Shown here one piece after another: positions 40,796-49,407 of a DNA stretch of 64,000 bases. Made by a program: the position numbers and the translations under genes. Under the pieces are notes generated by a model. It made no database searches. It was not told the DNA's origin and saw only the letters and a list, made by a program, of their open reading frames with translations. The number at the start of each line of letters is the position of its first letter. Within the stretch, counting starts at the first letter, position 1. The stretch comes from Microbacterium sp. No. 7 (GTDB lineage: Bacteria; Actinomycetota; Actinomycetes; Actinomycetales; Microbacteriaceae): positions 248,001 through 312,000 of the forward strand of contig NZ_CP012697.1 in assembly GCF_001314225.1 (NCBI RefSeq), read 5' to 3'.

Positions 40796-41770
40796 ATGAT
40801 CAGCTATACCCATGGGCCGCACGACCTGGGCGGTGGATGCCATGCCTGGCTGCAGCCCCGAGGCAGATGGGGCCAGAGCAATTCGGGGCTGATCCGGGAT
40901 GCGGGCGAGTCGCTCCTCGTCGACACCTTTCTCGATCTCGCCCACACCGGGGCCATGCTCGCCGGCATCGACATGCTCGTGCGCGAGCATCCCATCCGGA
41001 CGATCGTCAACACCCACTCCGATGGCGATCACTGGTTCGGCAACGAACTCGTTGCGGGGGCGGATGTCGAGATCATCGCGTCCGTCGCGGCCGCGGCGCT
41101 CATGACCGAAGACGCAGCGCGCTCCCTGGCATCGCTGTGGGAGCGGGAAGACCAGATCGGTGACTATGTGCGCACGGTCGCCGGCGGCTTCGATCCTTCC
41201 GGCATCCGACCGACGCCACCGACTCGAACGTTCTCCGGGACGATCGAGCTCCGCGTAGGCGGCCGGACCGTCGAGCTGATCGAGGTGGGACCGGCGCACA
41301 CGGCGGGAGACGTCATCGTGCATGTGCCAGACGCGAAGGTGGTCTACGCGGGCGACATCCTCTTCGTCGGCACCGCGCCGCTCGTCTGGGCCGGGCCGAT
41401 CTCTCGCAGCATCGCCGCCTGCGACCTCTTGCTGGGCCTGGACGTCGGCACCTTCGTCCCCGGCCACGGGCCGATCACGGACCGGTCGGGAGTCGTTCGC
41501 GTGAGGGACTACCTCGTGTACGTGGAGGACGAGGCATCCCTCTGCTTCACGGCCGGGATGACCGTGGACGAAGCCGCGGCCTCGATCGATCTGTCGCGCT
41601 TCTCCGACATGGTCGAGCACGAACGCCTCGTCGCCAACGTGGAGAACGTGTACGAGACCCTCGATCCCTCCCGTCCGCGGGCGACACGCGTGGATCTCTT
41701 CGGCAGCATGGCGCGCGCCCACAGCGCCCACGCCCAGCTGACGACGGCAGCCGAGGAGATCGGCGGATGA
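40796..41770 (+). CDS. MBL-fold metallohydrolase
   Basis: The 324-residue protein has the metallo-beta-lactamase fold with the metal motif NTHSDGDHWFGN (H-x-D-x-D-H) at about residues 75-86, His in GPAHTAGD (about 168) and the final FVPGHGPITD. This is the subgroup with SDGDHWFGN rather than HxHxDH. It hydrolyses an unknown ester, lactone or thioester. ATG 40796 follows GAGGAGGACGACC. It is the first gene of a four-base-overlapping operon with the FAH and amidohydrolase genes. Confidence 0.87.
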   Translation: MISYTHGPHDLGGGCHAWLQPRGRWGQSNSGLIRDAGESLLVDTFLDLAHTGAMLAGIDMLVREHPIRTIVNTHSDGDHWFGNELVAGADVEIIASVAAAALMTEDAARSLASLWEREDQIGDYVRTVAGGFDPSGIRPTPPTRTFSGTIELRVGGRTVELIEVGPAHTAGDVIVHVPDAKVVYAGDILFVGTAPLVWAGPISRSIAACDLLLGLDVGTFVPGHGPITDRSGVVRVRDYLVYVEDEASLCFTAGMTVDEAAASIDLSRFSDMVEHERLVANVENVYETLDPSRPRATRVDLFGSMARAHSAHAQLTTAAEEIGG

Positions 41771-42777
41771 AGATCGCCCGGATCGCCGACCCCGCCGGCC
41801 CGCGCGCGGCGGTCGTCACCGAAGACCGCATCCAGCCCCTCGCGCACGCACTGACGGTGGAACAGCTCCTGTGCGCATCGCCGGAGGAGCGAGAGCGACT
41901 TGTCGAGGCATCGGCGGCCGGACCCCAGAGACACCTGTCCGAGGTCCGGCTTCTTGCCCCGATCCTTCCGCCGACCCTTCGCGACTACATCACCTACGAG
42001 GAACACCTGGAGGGCAGCCTGAAGGGACTCGGAATCTCGCCTCCCGCCGTCTGGTACGAGCAGCCGGTCTTCTTCTTCTGCAACACCAACGCCGTCGTCG
42101 GCCCCAGCGAGCCTGTTGCGATCCCCCCGGGGTGCATCCGCTTCGACTTCGAGCTCGAACTCGCCGCCGTGATCGGACGGCCCGGCCGCGACCTTCGCCC
42201 CGACGAGGCGATGGAGCACATCGCCGGCTACACGATCTTCAACGACTGGTCGGCTCGCGACCTGATGGCATCCGTCATTCCGATCGGCGTCGGCCCGGTC
42301 AAGGGCAAGGACTTCGCCAACACGATCGGCCCGTGGATCGTGACCGCGGACGAGCTCGAGCCGTATCGCCGCGACGGTCGTATCGCCCTGGAGATGCACG
42401 CCGAGGTCAACGGAGTGCCTCTGCCTGCGGGAGGCGACAACTCGGTCAACATGTCGTGGTCGTTCGAGGAGATGGCGGCCTATGCGTCACGCGGCGCCGA
42501 CCTCGTCGTCGGCGACGTGCTCGCCGCCGGGACGTGCGGGGGCGGATCGCTCCTGGAGTACTGGGGACACACGGGCTCGGAGGTGCCGCCGCCTCTGCGT
42601 GCCGGCGACGTCGTGACGCTCGTCGTCGAAGGCATAGGAGAACTGTCCACGACGGTCGTGTCCGGCGTCGAGCCCGTCTCCATTCCGCGCGCACGCCCGC
42701 CGCTCCACCGGCGCCCCCGCACCTGGACGGCTCCCGCTCGGGAGGCCGTCCGACCCGAAAGGAAGGCAGAGAGTTGA
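41767..42777 (+). CDS. Fumarylacetoacetate hydrolase (FAH) family protein
   Basis: The 336-residue protein has the FAH metal residues in FDFELELAAVIGRPGRDL (E-x-E) and YTIFNDWSARDL, and the catalytic stretch VKGKDFANTIGPWIV. GTCGGGSLLEYWG follows near the C-terminus. Members cleave or hydrate acyl-pyruvate-type and fumarylacetoacetate-like compounds. It overlaps the MBL gene (ATGA) and the next gene (TTGA), so all three are coupled. The substrate is not evident; other FAH members in ring-cleavage pathways make a ring-derived keto acid likely. Confidence 0.88.
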   Translation: MKIARIADPAGPRAAVVTEDRIQPLAHALTVEQLLCASPEERERLVEASAAGPQRHLSEVRLLAPILPPTLRDYITYEEHLEGSLKGLGISPPAVWYEQPVFFFCNTNAVVGPSEPVAIPPGCIRFDFELELAAVIGRPGRDLRPDEAMEHIAGYTIFNDWSARDLMASVIPIGVGPVKGKDFANTIGPWIVTADELEPYRRDGRIALEMHAEVNGVPLPAGGDNSVNMSWSFEEMAAYASRGADLVVGDVLAAGTCGGGSLLEYWGHTGSEVPPPLRAGDVVTLVVEGIGELSTTVVSGVEPVSIPRARPPLHRRPRTWTAPAREAVRPERKAES

Positions 42778-44222
42778 CGAAGACCCTGATCAAGAACGCA
42801 CTGCTCGTGACGATGGACCCGGCGACGGAGGATCTGCGAAGCGGCGACATCCTCCTCGTCGACGATCGGATCGCGCAGCTCGCGCCCGAGATCCACGTCG
42901 ACGACGCCGAGGTGGTCGACGCGAGCGGAATGGTCGCGAGCCCCGGATTCGTCGACACCCACAGGCACGTCTGGCAGTCGCTGCTGCGCGGCGTCGCCGT
43001 CGACTGGAGCCTGTTCCAGTACATGGTCGAGATGCGTACGATGTACCCCGTCTGCTACGGCGTGGAGGAGGCCTACCTCGGAAATCACTACGGCGCCTGG
43101 GAGGCGCTCAACGCCGGTGTCACGACGGTCGTCGACCACTCCCACCTGCAGATCTCGGAGCAGCACTCCGACGCACTGGTCGAGGGACTGAAGGATGCCG
43201 GCATCCGCGGCATCTTCGGCTACGGCGTGTACCGCAACCCGCGGTACGTCCCGGGGGAGCAGATCGACCCGTCTGCTCTCATCGTGGAGATCGCAGGTCC
43301 GATCGAGACGTTCCACCGGCGCAACGCCGAGCGCGTTCGCGAGAAGTACTTCCCCGCGAACGACGGCCTCCTGCGTTTCGGGATCGCCAGCAGCGAGTTC
43401 TTCACCTTTCCGAGCATGGAGCCGATCCTCGAGGAGCTCGCCTGGAGCCGCACTCTCGAGCCTGCGCGGATCACGTTCCACGCCGCGATCGGCATCAACG
43501 GCGATGTGGACATCATCAACGACCTCTCTGCGGCGGGTGCGCTCGGCGATGATCTGCTGATGTCGCACGCCAACTGCCTGACGGACGAGGATCTGGCCAC
43601 GATCGCGCGCGAGGGAGGATGGATCTCCACGACGCCCGACACCGAGCTTCAGATGTCGGGAACCTTCCCCGTCCTCGAACGCGTGGTGCGCTCGGGCCGG
43701 ATGCCGTCGCTCGGGGTCGACATCGTCTCCGGTTTCGCGGGCGACATGTTCACGCAGATGCGCCTGATGCTGCAGGCGATGCGTTTCCGCCACAATGAGG
43801 CGACCGTGCCGGGCGGACTGCCCAGCTCTGTGAAGTACGCGGCCGCCGACATGCTGAAGTACGCCACTCTCGGCGGCGCGACCTGTGTCGGCTTGCAGGA
43901 CGAGATCGGCAGCATCACGGTGGGGAAGAAGGCCGACGTCGTCCTGACCCGGCTCGATTCGGTGAATACCGCAGCGCTGCGCGACCCCGTCGCCGCGCTC
44001 GTGTTCTTCGCCAACGCCTCCGACGTCGAGGACGTCTGGGTCGGCGGGGTCGCCCGCAAGCGCGGTGGCGAGCTTCAGGGAGTGTCCTGGGGCAGCCTGC
44101 GGGACCGCGTGCAGTCGGCGCGGACGAAGATCGACGACCGGTTCGCGCGGATCGACGCCACGGCGATGCGCCGGGCCTGGGAACCGGTCTGGGGCATCGC
44201 CGAGGACGCCAGTCTGAGATGA
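42774..44222 (+). CDS. Amidohydrolase (ATZ/TRZ, cytosine-deaminase-like)
   Basis: The 482-residue amidohydrolase has metal ligands in FVDTHRHVWQSLLRG (H-x-H), FHAAIGINGD and LLMSHANCLTDEDL, and the Asp in SLGVDIVSG. A C-terminal segment with TLGGATCVGLQDEIGSITVGKKADVVL completes the ATZ/TRZ-type fold. It deaminates or dechlorinates an N-heterocycle or guanidine-like substrate. The start is TTG 42774, overlapping the FAH stop, with GAAAGGAAGG upstream. It is the last gene of the MBL-FAH-amidohydrolase operon. Confidence 0.87.
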   Translation: MTKTLIKNALLVTMDPATEDLRSGDILLVDDRIAQLAPEIHVDDAEVVDASGMVASPGFVDTHRHVWQSLLRGVAVDWSLFQYMVEMRTMYPVCYGVEEAYLGNHYGAWEALNAGVTTVVDHSHLQISEQHSDALVEGLKDAGIRGIFGYGVYRNPRYVPGEQIDPSALIVEIAGPIETFHRRNAERVREKYFPANDGLLRFGIASSEFFTFPSMEPILEELAWSRTLEPARITFHAAIGINGDVDIINDLSAAGALGDDLLMSHANCLTDEDLATIAREGGWISTTPDTELQMSGTFPVLERVVRSGRMPSLGVDIVSGFAGDMFTQMRLMLQAMRFRHNEATVPGGLPSSVKYAAADMLKYATLGGATCVGLQDEIGSITVGKKADVVLTRLDSVNTAALRDPVAALVFFANASDVEDVWVGGVARKRGGELQGVSWGSLRDRVQSARTKIDDRFARIDATAMRRAWEPVWGIAEDASLR

Positions 44223-44388
44223 CGGGGCGACACGGTGCCGCCGACATGGCCAGCCACGTCTCTGGCGGCACGCTCGACCTCGGTGCGGGGTACGCCGCCG
44301 ATCACGCCTGAATCGGCGAGCGGCCGAGGCCGCTGCCATCAGGCGAACAGGGTGGCGTGCCGCGGTCGCGTTGCGGCAATAATGCCCT

Positions 44389-44679
44389 ATGCCGCTCTTC
44401 ATGGTCATCGAGCACTACGTCCACGGCGCGCGCGTCGTCTACGAGCGGTTCGCGGCCCAGGGGCGCATGCTGCCCGACGGCGTGAGCTTCATCGACAGCT
44501 GGATCGTCGACGAACCCGAGCCGCGCACGTGTTACCAGCTGATGCGCGCCCCCGACCGCGAAGCCCTGGACCTGTGGATCTCGCGATGGTCGGATGTCAT
44601 GGACGTCGAGTGCTTCCCCGTGATCGACTCCGCGACCGCGCAGTCCCGTCGATCTCCCGCATCCGCCGGGGACGCGTAG
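44389..44679 (+). CDS. DUF3303 family protein
   Basis: The 96-residue protein begins MPLFMVIEHYVHGARVVYERFAAQGRMLPDG in segments typical of DUF3303, with the conserved SFIDSWIVD and CYQLMRAPDREALDLWISRW. Such small ferredoxin-like-fold proteins have no known role. It stands alone between the catabolic operon and the DUF1905 gene, with no overlapping neighbour. Confidence 0.8.
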   Translation: MPLFMVIEHYVHGARVVYERFAAQGRMLPDGVSFIDSWIVDEPEPRTCYQLMRAPDREALDLWISRWSDVMDVECFPVIDSATAQSRRSPASAGDA

Positions 44680-44718
44680 CGCACTCGTCGTCGCCGGGGC
44701 CGGCGGTAGGGTCAACGC

Positions 44719-45180
44719 ATGATCGTCCAGCGCTTCCGCACCGTCATCATCCTCGCCGGCAAGACCGCCACCGGGTTCGCCGTTCCCGTCGAGGTCGTCG
44801 AAGCTCTCGGAAAGGGCAAGAAGCCGCCCGTTCGGGTCACGGTCGGCGCCCACACCTACCGCAGCACGGTCGCCGTCTACGGCGGCGAGTTCATGATTCC
44901 GCTCAGCGCCGAGAACCGCGTGGCGGCGGGGGTCGAGGCCGGCGAAGAGGTCGAGGTCGCCCTCGAGCTCGACACCGAGCCCCGCACGGTGGAGGTTCCG
45001 TCGGCGCTCGCCGCGGCGCTCGCGGAGTCACCGGCCGCCCGATCCGCGTTCGACGCCCTCTCGTACAGCAGGCAGCGGGCCCACGTGCTCCAGGTGGAGT
45101 CGGCCAAGACGGAGGAGACGAGAGCCCGCCGCATCGCGAAGATCATCGCCGAGCTCGCGCCGTCGGGCGGGGAAGCGTAG
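44719..45180 (+). CDS. DUF1905 / YdeI-OmpD-associated family protein
   Basis: The 153-residue protein has an N-terminal DUF1905 barrel (FRTVIILAGKTATGFAVPVEVVEALGKGKKPPVRV in parts) and a C-terminal YdeI-like helical part (AFDALSYSRQRAHVLQVESAKTEETRARRI, in parts). Proteins of this family are annotated as bacteriocin-protection or OmpD-associated, but the role is poorly known. It starts 39 bases after the DUF3303 stop. Confidence 0.85.
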   Translation: MIVQRFRTVIILAGKTATGFAVPVEVVEALGKGKKPPVRVTVGAHTYRSTVAVYGGEFMIPLSAENRVAAGVEAGEEVEVALELDTEPRTVEVPSALAAALAESPAARSAFDALSYSRQRAHVLQVESAKTEETRARRIAKIIAELAPSGGEA

Positions 45181-45301
45181 GGCGTGGCGCCGGCGTTCTC
45201 TGAGCGTGACATCGCCTGCCGACGGTGAGATCGCGGTTCCGACGGTCATGCCATGCGCACGATCCCGGCACTCCCCAGCCGTCCGGTGCGATACTGGCCC
45301 G

Positions 45302-45559
45302 ATGGACGTGTGGGCTGGCGTGGGCATCGTCGTGCTGCTGGGCGGCAGCATGGCCGGCCTCGCGCTGATGGCGCGGCGCGTGCGCCGGCGCGGATCCGCG
45401 GGCCCGGCGGTCGCCGCGGCGATGGCCGCCTTCGACGAGGGATTCCACTCGACGGCGCACGACACGTTCGTCGAGCTGCGCACGCAGGACGAGCGCGGCC
45501 AGCACACCCACGCCGACCGGCGCCGAGCCGACGCGGACGGACTCGAACAGCAGGAGTGA
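45302..45559 (+). CDS. Small single-pass membrane protein
   Basis: The 85-residue protein starts MDVWAGVGIVVLLGGSMAG at ATG 45302, with a single membrane helix followed by a basic and then acidic cytoplasmic region (RVRRRGSAGPA, FHSTAHDTFVELR). No family recognised. A longer frame upstream lacks a start signal and hydrophobic pattern, so the internal ATG is preferred. It is followed by the repeat block. Confidence 0.5.
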   Translation: MDVWAGVGIVVLLGGSMAGLALMARRVRRRGSAGPAVAAAMAAFDEGFHSTAHDTFVELRTQDERGQHTHADRRRADADGLEQQE

Positions 45560-45587
45560 ACACCACCCTCCTCACGCCTCCACCCCC

Positions 45588-45827
45588 GCTGGTTGAGTAG
45601 CCGCCGGAGGCGGCGTATCGAAACCCTTCCCACGGTCCGCTACACGGGTCTCGATACACTCGCGGCTGCGCCGCGAGCACTCGACCAGCGGAGCGAACAC
45701 CACCCTTCTCACGCTTCACGCCCGCTGGTTGAGTAGCCGCCGGAGGCGGCGTATCGAAACCCTTCCCACGGTCCGTTACGGGGGTCTCGATACGCTCGCG
45801 GCTCTGCCGCGAGCACTCGACCAGCGG
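45588..45827. repeat. Tandem pair of long palindromic repeats (GGTTGAGTAGCC family)
   Basis: Two 104-base units (45588-45691 and 45724-45827) are offset by about 135 bases. Each starts CGCTGGTTGAGTAGCCGCCG, continues CGTATCGAAACCC, has a short middle, and ends with the near-complement GGTCTCGATACGCTCGC...ACTCGACCAGCG. Each unit could therefore fold into a long cruciform or hairpin. They occupy most of the gap between 45560 and 45927, which holds no gene. They match the single copies near 7.6, 8.5 and 53.0 kb. Confidence 0.85.
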
Positions 45828-45869
45828 GAGGAGCCAGCGGGAGGAGGATGCCCAGCGGCGCGCTTGCCG

Positions 45870-45927
45870 GCTTCACTACTCAGTGTTACTGTATACCGGT
45901 AGTCAACAACGCTAAGTAGGAGACATC
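45870..45927 (+). promoter_or_regulatory. PadR promoter/operator region
   Basis: Upstream of the PadR gene, TACTCAGTGTTACTGTATACCGG includes a self-complementary core GTATAC (45891-45896). AAGTAGGAGACATC provides the ribosome-binding site (AGGAG) for GTG 45928. PadR repressors often bind ATGT-type palindromes, so autoregulation here is plausible. Confidence 0.45.
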
Positions 45928-46263
45928 GTGGGCAGGCAGATGACGGAGATGCTCAAGGGCACGCTGGAGGGCATCGTCCTGGCGATCCTGGCCGTCCGCC
46001 CGGCCTACGGGTACGAGATCACCGCGCGGCTGCGCGACGAGGGCTTCTCCGACATCGCGGAGGGCACGATCTATGCGCTGCTCGTGCGTGTGGAGCAGCG
46101 CGGCCTCGTCGACGTGGAGAAGGTGCCCTCAGAGAAGGGCCCGCCGCGCAAGGTGTACACGCTCAACACGCGAGGCCGGGAAGACCTCGACGAGTTCTGG
46201 AGGACGTGGAGCTTCCTCGCAGAACGACTGGAGCAGCTCCGCGAGGGAGGGAAGCGGTCATGA
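45928..46263 (+). CDS. PadR-family transcriptional regulator
   Basis: The 111-residue winged-helix protein has the PadR pattern MLKGTLEGIVLAILAVRPAYGYEI, then GTIYALLVRVEQRGLV and a short C-terminal helix. It probably controls the downstream exporter operon in response to a drug-like ligand. GTG 45928 has an AGGAG site 8 bases upstream. It overlaps the DUF1048 gene by 4 bases (ATGA). Confidence 0.9.
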   Translation: MGRQMTEMLKGTLEGIVLAILAVRPAYGYEITARLRDEGFSDIAEGTIYALLVRVEQRGLVDVEKVPSEKGPPRKVYTLNTRGREDLDEFWRTWSFLAERLEQLREGGKRS

Positions 46264-46655
46264 ACCTGATCGAGAAGGTCGTCGGCGACTTCGGCGACAA
46301 GCGCCGGTGGCGCGAGTACAAGGCCCGTGTCAAGGCACTGCCGCACGGCTACCGCACGACCGTCGAGGCGCTCGAGCGGTATCTGCTGCACTTCGGCGCG
46401 ACCGACGGCGACATCTGGCTCTCGGCTTTCGACGACCTGGCCGACCTGTTCGAGCGCGCCGCCGCCGACGGCACGCCGATCCGCGAGATCGTCGGCAGCG
46501 ATCCCGCGGACTTCGCCGAGACCTTCGCGGCGAACTACGGCGGGGCGGGCTGGATCAACAAGGAGCGGCAGCGGCTCGCCGACGCCGTCTCACGCGCCGA
46601 GCAGCGGGAGCAGAGCGAGCAGCACGACCGGTCCGACGGCGGCGATCGCTCATGA
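46260..46655 (+). CDS. DUF1048 family protein
   Basis: The 131-residue protein, MNLIEKVVGDFGDKRRWREYKARV onward in segments, contains LPHGYRTTVEALERYLL and DPADFAETFAANY, characteristic of DUF1048. Members are frequently found beside PadR regulators and DrrA/DrrB-type exporters; function unknown. It overlaps both neighbours by 4 bases, so it is part of a four-gene operon. Confidence 0.88.
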   Translation: MNLIEKVVGDFGDKRRWREYKARVKALPHGYRTTVEALERYLLHFGATDGDIWLSAFDDLADLFERAAADGTPIREIVGSDPADFAETFAANYGGAGWINKERQRLADAVSRAEQREQSEQHDRSDGGDRS

Positions 46656-47434
46656 CGACGGCATCCGTCGCCGAGACCGCGATCCGCGTGCGCGACCTGC
46701 GGAAGTCCTACGGCGATCTGCACGTGCTGCGCGGCGTCGACCTCGAGGTGCGCCGGGGCGGCATCCTCGCCCTGCTCGGCTCGAACGGGGCCGGCAAGAC
46801 CACGCTCGTCAGGATCCTGTCCACCCTGCTGAGAGCGGATGCCGGAACCGCGGCCGTCGCCGGCTTCGACGTCGTCGCGCAGGCCGAGCGCGTGCGCGAG
46901 TCGATCAGCCTCACCGGACAGTTCGCCGCGGTCGACGAGATCCTGACCGGTCGCGAGAACCTCGTGCTCATGGCGAGGCTCCGCCACCTGGCCGACCCCG
47001 GCGGCATCGCCGACGCGCTGCTCGCCCGCTTCTCGCTGACGGATGCCGCAGACCGCCGGGTCGCGACCTACTCGGGCGGCATGCGCCGGCGCCTGGACAT
47101 CGCGATGAGCCTCATCGGCGATCCGCCCGTCGTCTTCCTCGACGAGCCGACCACGGGCCTCGACCCCGAGGCGCGCATCGAGGTGTGGCAGGCGGTCACC
47201 CGGCTCGCCGAGAGCGGCACGACCGTGCTGCTGACGACGCAGTACCTCGAGGAGGCCGAGCAGCTCGCCGATCGCATCGCGATCCTGCACCGCGGGCGCA
47301 TCATCGTCGACGGCACCCTCGACGAGCTGCGGCGGCTGCTGCCGCCCGCGAAGGTCGAATACGTGGAGAAGCAGCCGACGCTCGAAGAGGTCTTCCTCGC
47401 CGTCGTCGGCGACAGGGAAGGGAACGCGCAATGA
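46652..47434 (+). CDS. ABC transporter ATP-binding protein (DrrA-like)
   Basis: The 260-residue ATPase has Walker A LGSNGAGKTT, the signature YSGGMRRRLDIAMSL, Walker B VVFLDEPTTGLD and a switch His in LLTTQYLEEAE (Gln in place of His, as seen in some DrrA-like proteins). The C-terminal PTLEEVFLAVVG is typical of drug-export ATPases. It works with the permease encoded next; PadR regulation suggests export of an antibiotic or toxic compound. It overlaps both neighbours. Confidence 0.92.
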   Translation: MTTASVAETAIRVRDLRKSYGDLHVLRGVDLEVRRGGILALLGSNGAGKTTLVRILSTLLRADAGTAAVAGFDVVAQAERVRESISLTGQFAAVDEILTGRENLVLMARLRHLADPGGIADALLARFSLTDAADRRVATYSGGMRRRLDIAMSLIGDPPVVFLDEPTTGLDPEARIEVWQAVTRLAESGTTVLLTTQYLEEAEQLADRIAILHRGRIIVDGTLDELRRLLPPAKVEYVEKQPTLEEVFLAVVGDREGNAQ

Positions 47435-48204
47435 CCGCTCACGTCATCGGCGACACGGCCGTGCTCACCGGACGCTCGCTGCGCCACATCCTGCGCAGCC
47501 CCGACACGATCATCACGACGGCGCTCATGCCGATCGCGATGATGCTGCTGTTCGTGTACGTGTTCGGGGGAGCGATCGACACCGGCGCGGGGGCCGGCGG
47601 CGGGTCCTACGTGAGCTACCTGCTGCCCGGCATCCTGCTCATCACGGTCGCCTCGGGCATCGCGTACACGGCGTTCCGGCTGTTCACCGACATGTCCGGC
47701 GGCATCATCGAGCGCTTCCGCTCGATGCCGATCGCCCGCTCGAGCGTGCTGTGGGCGCACGTGCTCACCTCGCTCGTGGCGATCCTCGCCTCGCTCCTGG
47801 TCGTCGTGGGCGTCGCCCTGCTCATGGGCTTCCGTTCCGGCGCGGGTCCGCTCGCGTGGCTCGCCGTGACCGGCATCCTCGTGCTGTTCACGCTCGCGCT
47901 GACGTGGGTCGCCGTCATCCCCGGCCTGACCGCGAGATCCGTCGACGGAGCGAGCGCCTTCTCGTACCCGCTGATCTTCCTGCCGTTCCTGAGCTCCGCG
48001 TTCGTGCCGACCGCGTCGATGCCCGGCCCCGTGCGCTGGTTCGCCGAGCACCAGCCCGTGACGTCGATCGTGAACACGATCCGCGCGCTGCTCGCGGGGC
48101 AGCCGGTGGGCGCTGACATCTGGATCGCCCTCGCCTGGTGCGCCGGCATCCTCGTCGTCGCGTTCGTCGTCGCGACGACGATCTATCGCCGCAAGGTGCG
48201 CTGA
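47431..48204 (+). CDS. ABC-2 type permease (DrrB-like)
   Basis: The 257-residue integral membrane protein has six membrane segments. The N-terminal DTAVLTGRSLRHILRSPD is followed by MPIAMMLLFVYVFGGAI, and the central loop is MSGGIIERFRSMPIARS. Near the end, FLPFLSSAFVP and NTIRALL are typical of DrrB-type exporters. It forms the pore for the ATPase encoded just before it, overlapping by 4 bases. The operon ends in a nested hairpin shared with the convergent uricase gene. Confidence 0.9.
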   Translation: MTAHVIGDTAVLTGRSLRHILRSPDTIITTALMPIAMMLLFVYVFGGAIDTGAGAGGGSYVSYLLPGILLITVASGIAYTAFRLFTDMSGGIIERFRSMPIARSSVLWAHVLTSLVAILASLLVVVGVALLMGFRSGAGPLAWLAVTGILVLFTLALTWVAVIPGLTARSVDGASAFSYPLIFLPFLSSAFVPTASMPGPVRWFAEHQPVTSIVNTIRALLAGQPVGADIWIALAWCAGILVVAFVVATTIYRRKVR

Positions 48205-48230
48205 GCCCCGCCTCGCGCGAGCCCCGCGCC

Positions 48231-48309
48231 ACCGGCCTCGGAGGATCACGCGAGGCTCGGATGATCCCCGCGGAATCATCCGAGGTCGGTCAGATCCTCC
48301 GAAGCCGGT
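48231..48309. terminator. Nested hairpin, probable bidirectional terminator
   Basis: Outer stem ACCGGCCTCGGAGGATC (48231-48247) pairs with GATCCTCCGAAGCCGGT (48293-48309, one mismatch). Inside it an inner stem pairs CTCGGATGATCC with GGAATCATCCGAG (48255-48282). It separates the ABC exporter from the convergent uricase gene. Confidence 0.65.
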
Positions 48310-48332
48310 GAGCGGACGCCGGCCCCGGCGCC

Positions 48333-49250
48333 TCAGACGAACGTCGGCACGTCGGTCCACGCGCCGGGGGCGGGCGCGGCGCCGTCGCGCACGATCGTGC
48401 CCTCGATGAGCCCGTACGGGCGGTCGGCGGCGTAGAAGACCTCGCCCGGGTTCTCGAGCCCGAACGGCGCGAGGTCGTAGACGAAGTGGTGCTTGTTCGG
48501 CATGGCGAAGCGCACCTCGGCGATCTCGGGCCGCGCCTCGATGACGGCCTTGCCCATGGCGAACTGCGTCTGCTGCAGCGCGAGCGAGTGCACCGAGGCG
48601 AAGGTCGACAGCAGGATCTGGCTCACCTCCGCGTACAGGCCGTTGTAGTCGATGCCGGCCTCGACCGCCTCGGGCAGGAAGCGCCAGCGGCCCGTGACCG
48701 AGGTCGCCATGATGCGGTCGTTCGTCTCGACGAGGGTCGTGTACCGGTCGCGCGGGAAGCCGGCGAACTCGCTGCCGGTGGACTTGAGCACGACGAGGTC
48801 CTTGACGCCGCCGGTGACGTGCGTCTCCCCGTCGATGATCTGCACGGTCGCGAGGCGCGTGCCCTGACCCTTGCGCACGAACGAGTGGTCGTGCTCCGCG
48901 CCGTCGACGACGATGCGCTCCCACTCGTACTGCTCGGCCTGCCACAGGCCGCCCTCGATCCAGTCGAACTCGCGGGTGAAGTGCGCGCCGAGGGTCAGCA
49001 GGTACTCCTCGGGCGACGGGATGCCGTGCTCCTTCGCGAACGCGAAGGCGGTGTTCTTCTGGGTGTCGGTGGCGACGACGAGACTGTTGTCGCCGGTGAG
49101 GTACGAGTCGATGAGCGCCGCGCCGCGCAGTTGCGACGTGACGTTGAGGTCGATGATCTCGTGGCGGGCGGTGTCGCGGACGATCCGCACGACGCGGTTC
49201 TCGGCCTTTCCGTACTTGTTGGCTCCGAGGCTTACGGTGACTTCGGTCAT
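48333..49250 (-). CDS. pucL: Uricase (factor-independent urate hydroxylase)
   Basis: The 305-residue protein is a typical uricase. The first half holds LGANKYGKAENRVVRIVRD, the active-site NTAFAFAKEHGIPSPEEY, and ETHVTGGVKDLVVLKSTGSEFAGF. The second half holds ETNDRIMATSVTGRW, and FAMPNKHHFVYDL with the conserved His. It converts urate to 5-hydroxyisourate in purine degradation. Neighbouring purine genes are absent here. ATG 49250 has a plausible AGGTG-type site upstream. Convergent with the exporter operon. Confidence 0.96.
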   Translation of the reverse strand: MTEVTVSLGANKYGKAENRVVRIVRDTARHEIIDLNVTSQLRGAALIDSYLTGDNSLVVATDTQKNTAFAFAKEHGIPSPEEYLLTLGAHFTREFDWIEGGLWQAEQYEWERIVVDGAEHDHSFVRKGQGTRLATVQIIDGETHVTGGVKDLVVLKSTGSEFAGFPRDRYTTLVETNDRIMATSVTGRWRFLPEAVEAGIDYNGLYAEVSQILLSTFASVHSLALQQTQFAMGKAVIEARPEIAEVRFAMPNKHHFVYDLAPFGLENPGEVFYAADRPYGLIEGTIVRDGAAPAPGAWTDVPTFV

Positions 49251-49407
49251 GGTGGACTCCAGGTGAGGGGGAACTCTTCGCTTGTGAAGCTATTGCTTAA
49301 CTGTGCGCGCGGCGTTGCCATCACGTGACAGTGCTGTTCCAATGTCGTCACGGCGCGCACGACGCTCCTGCTGGAAGCGCGGACCGGAAAGGGGGATGCT
49401 GGGACGC

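Noticed and set aside
45588..45827. Regular repeats considered as a CRISPR array
   Set aside because: Only two long units of 104 bases with large palindromes, no short repeat-spacer periodicity and no cas genes.
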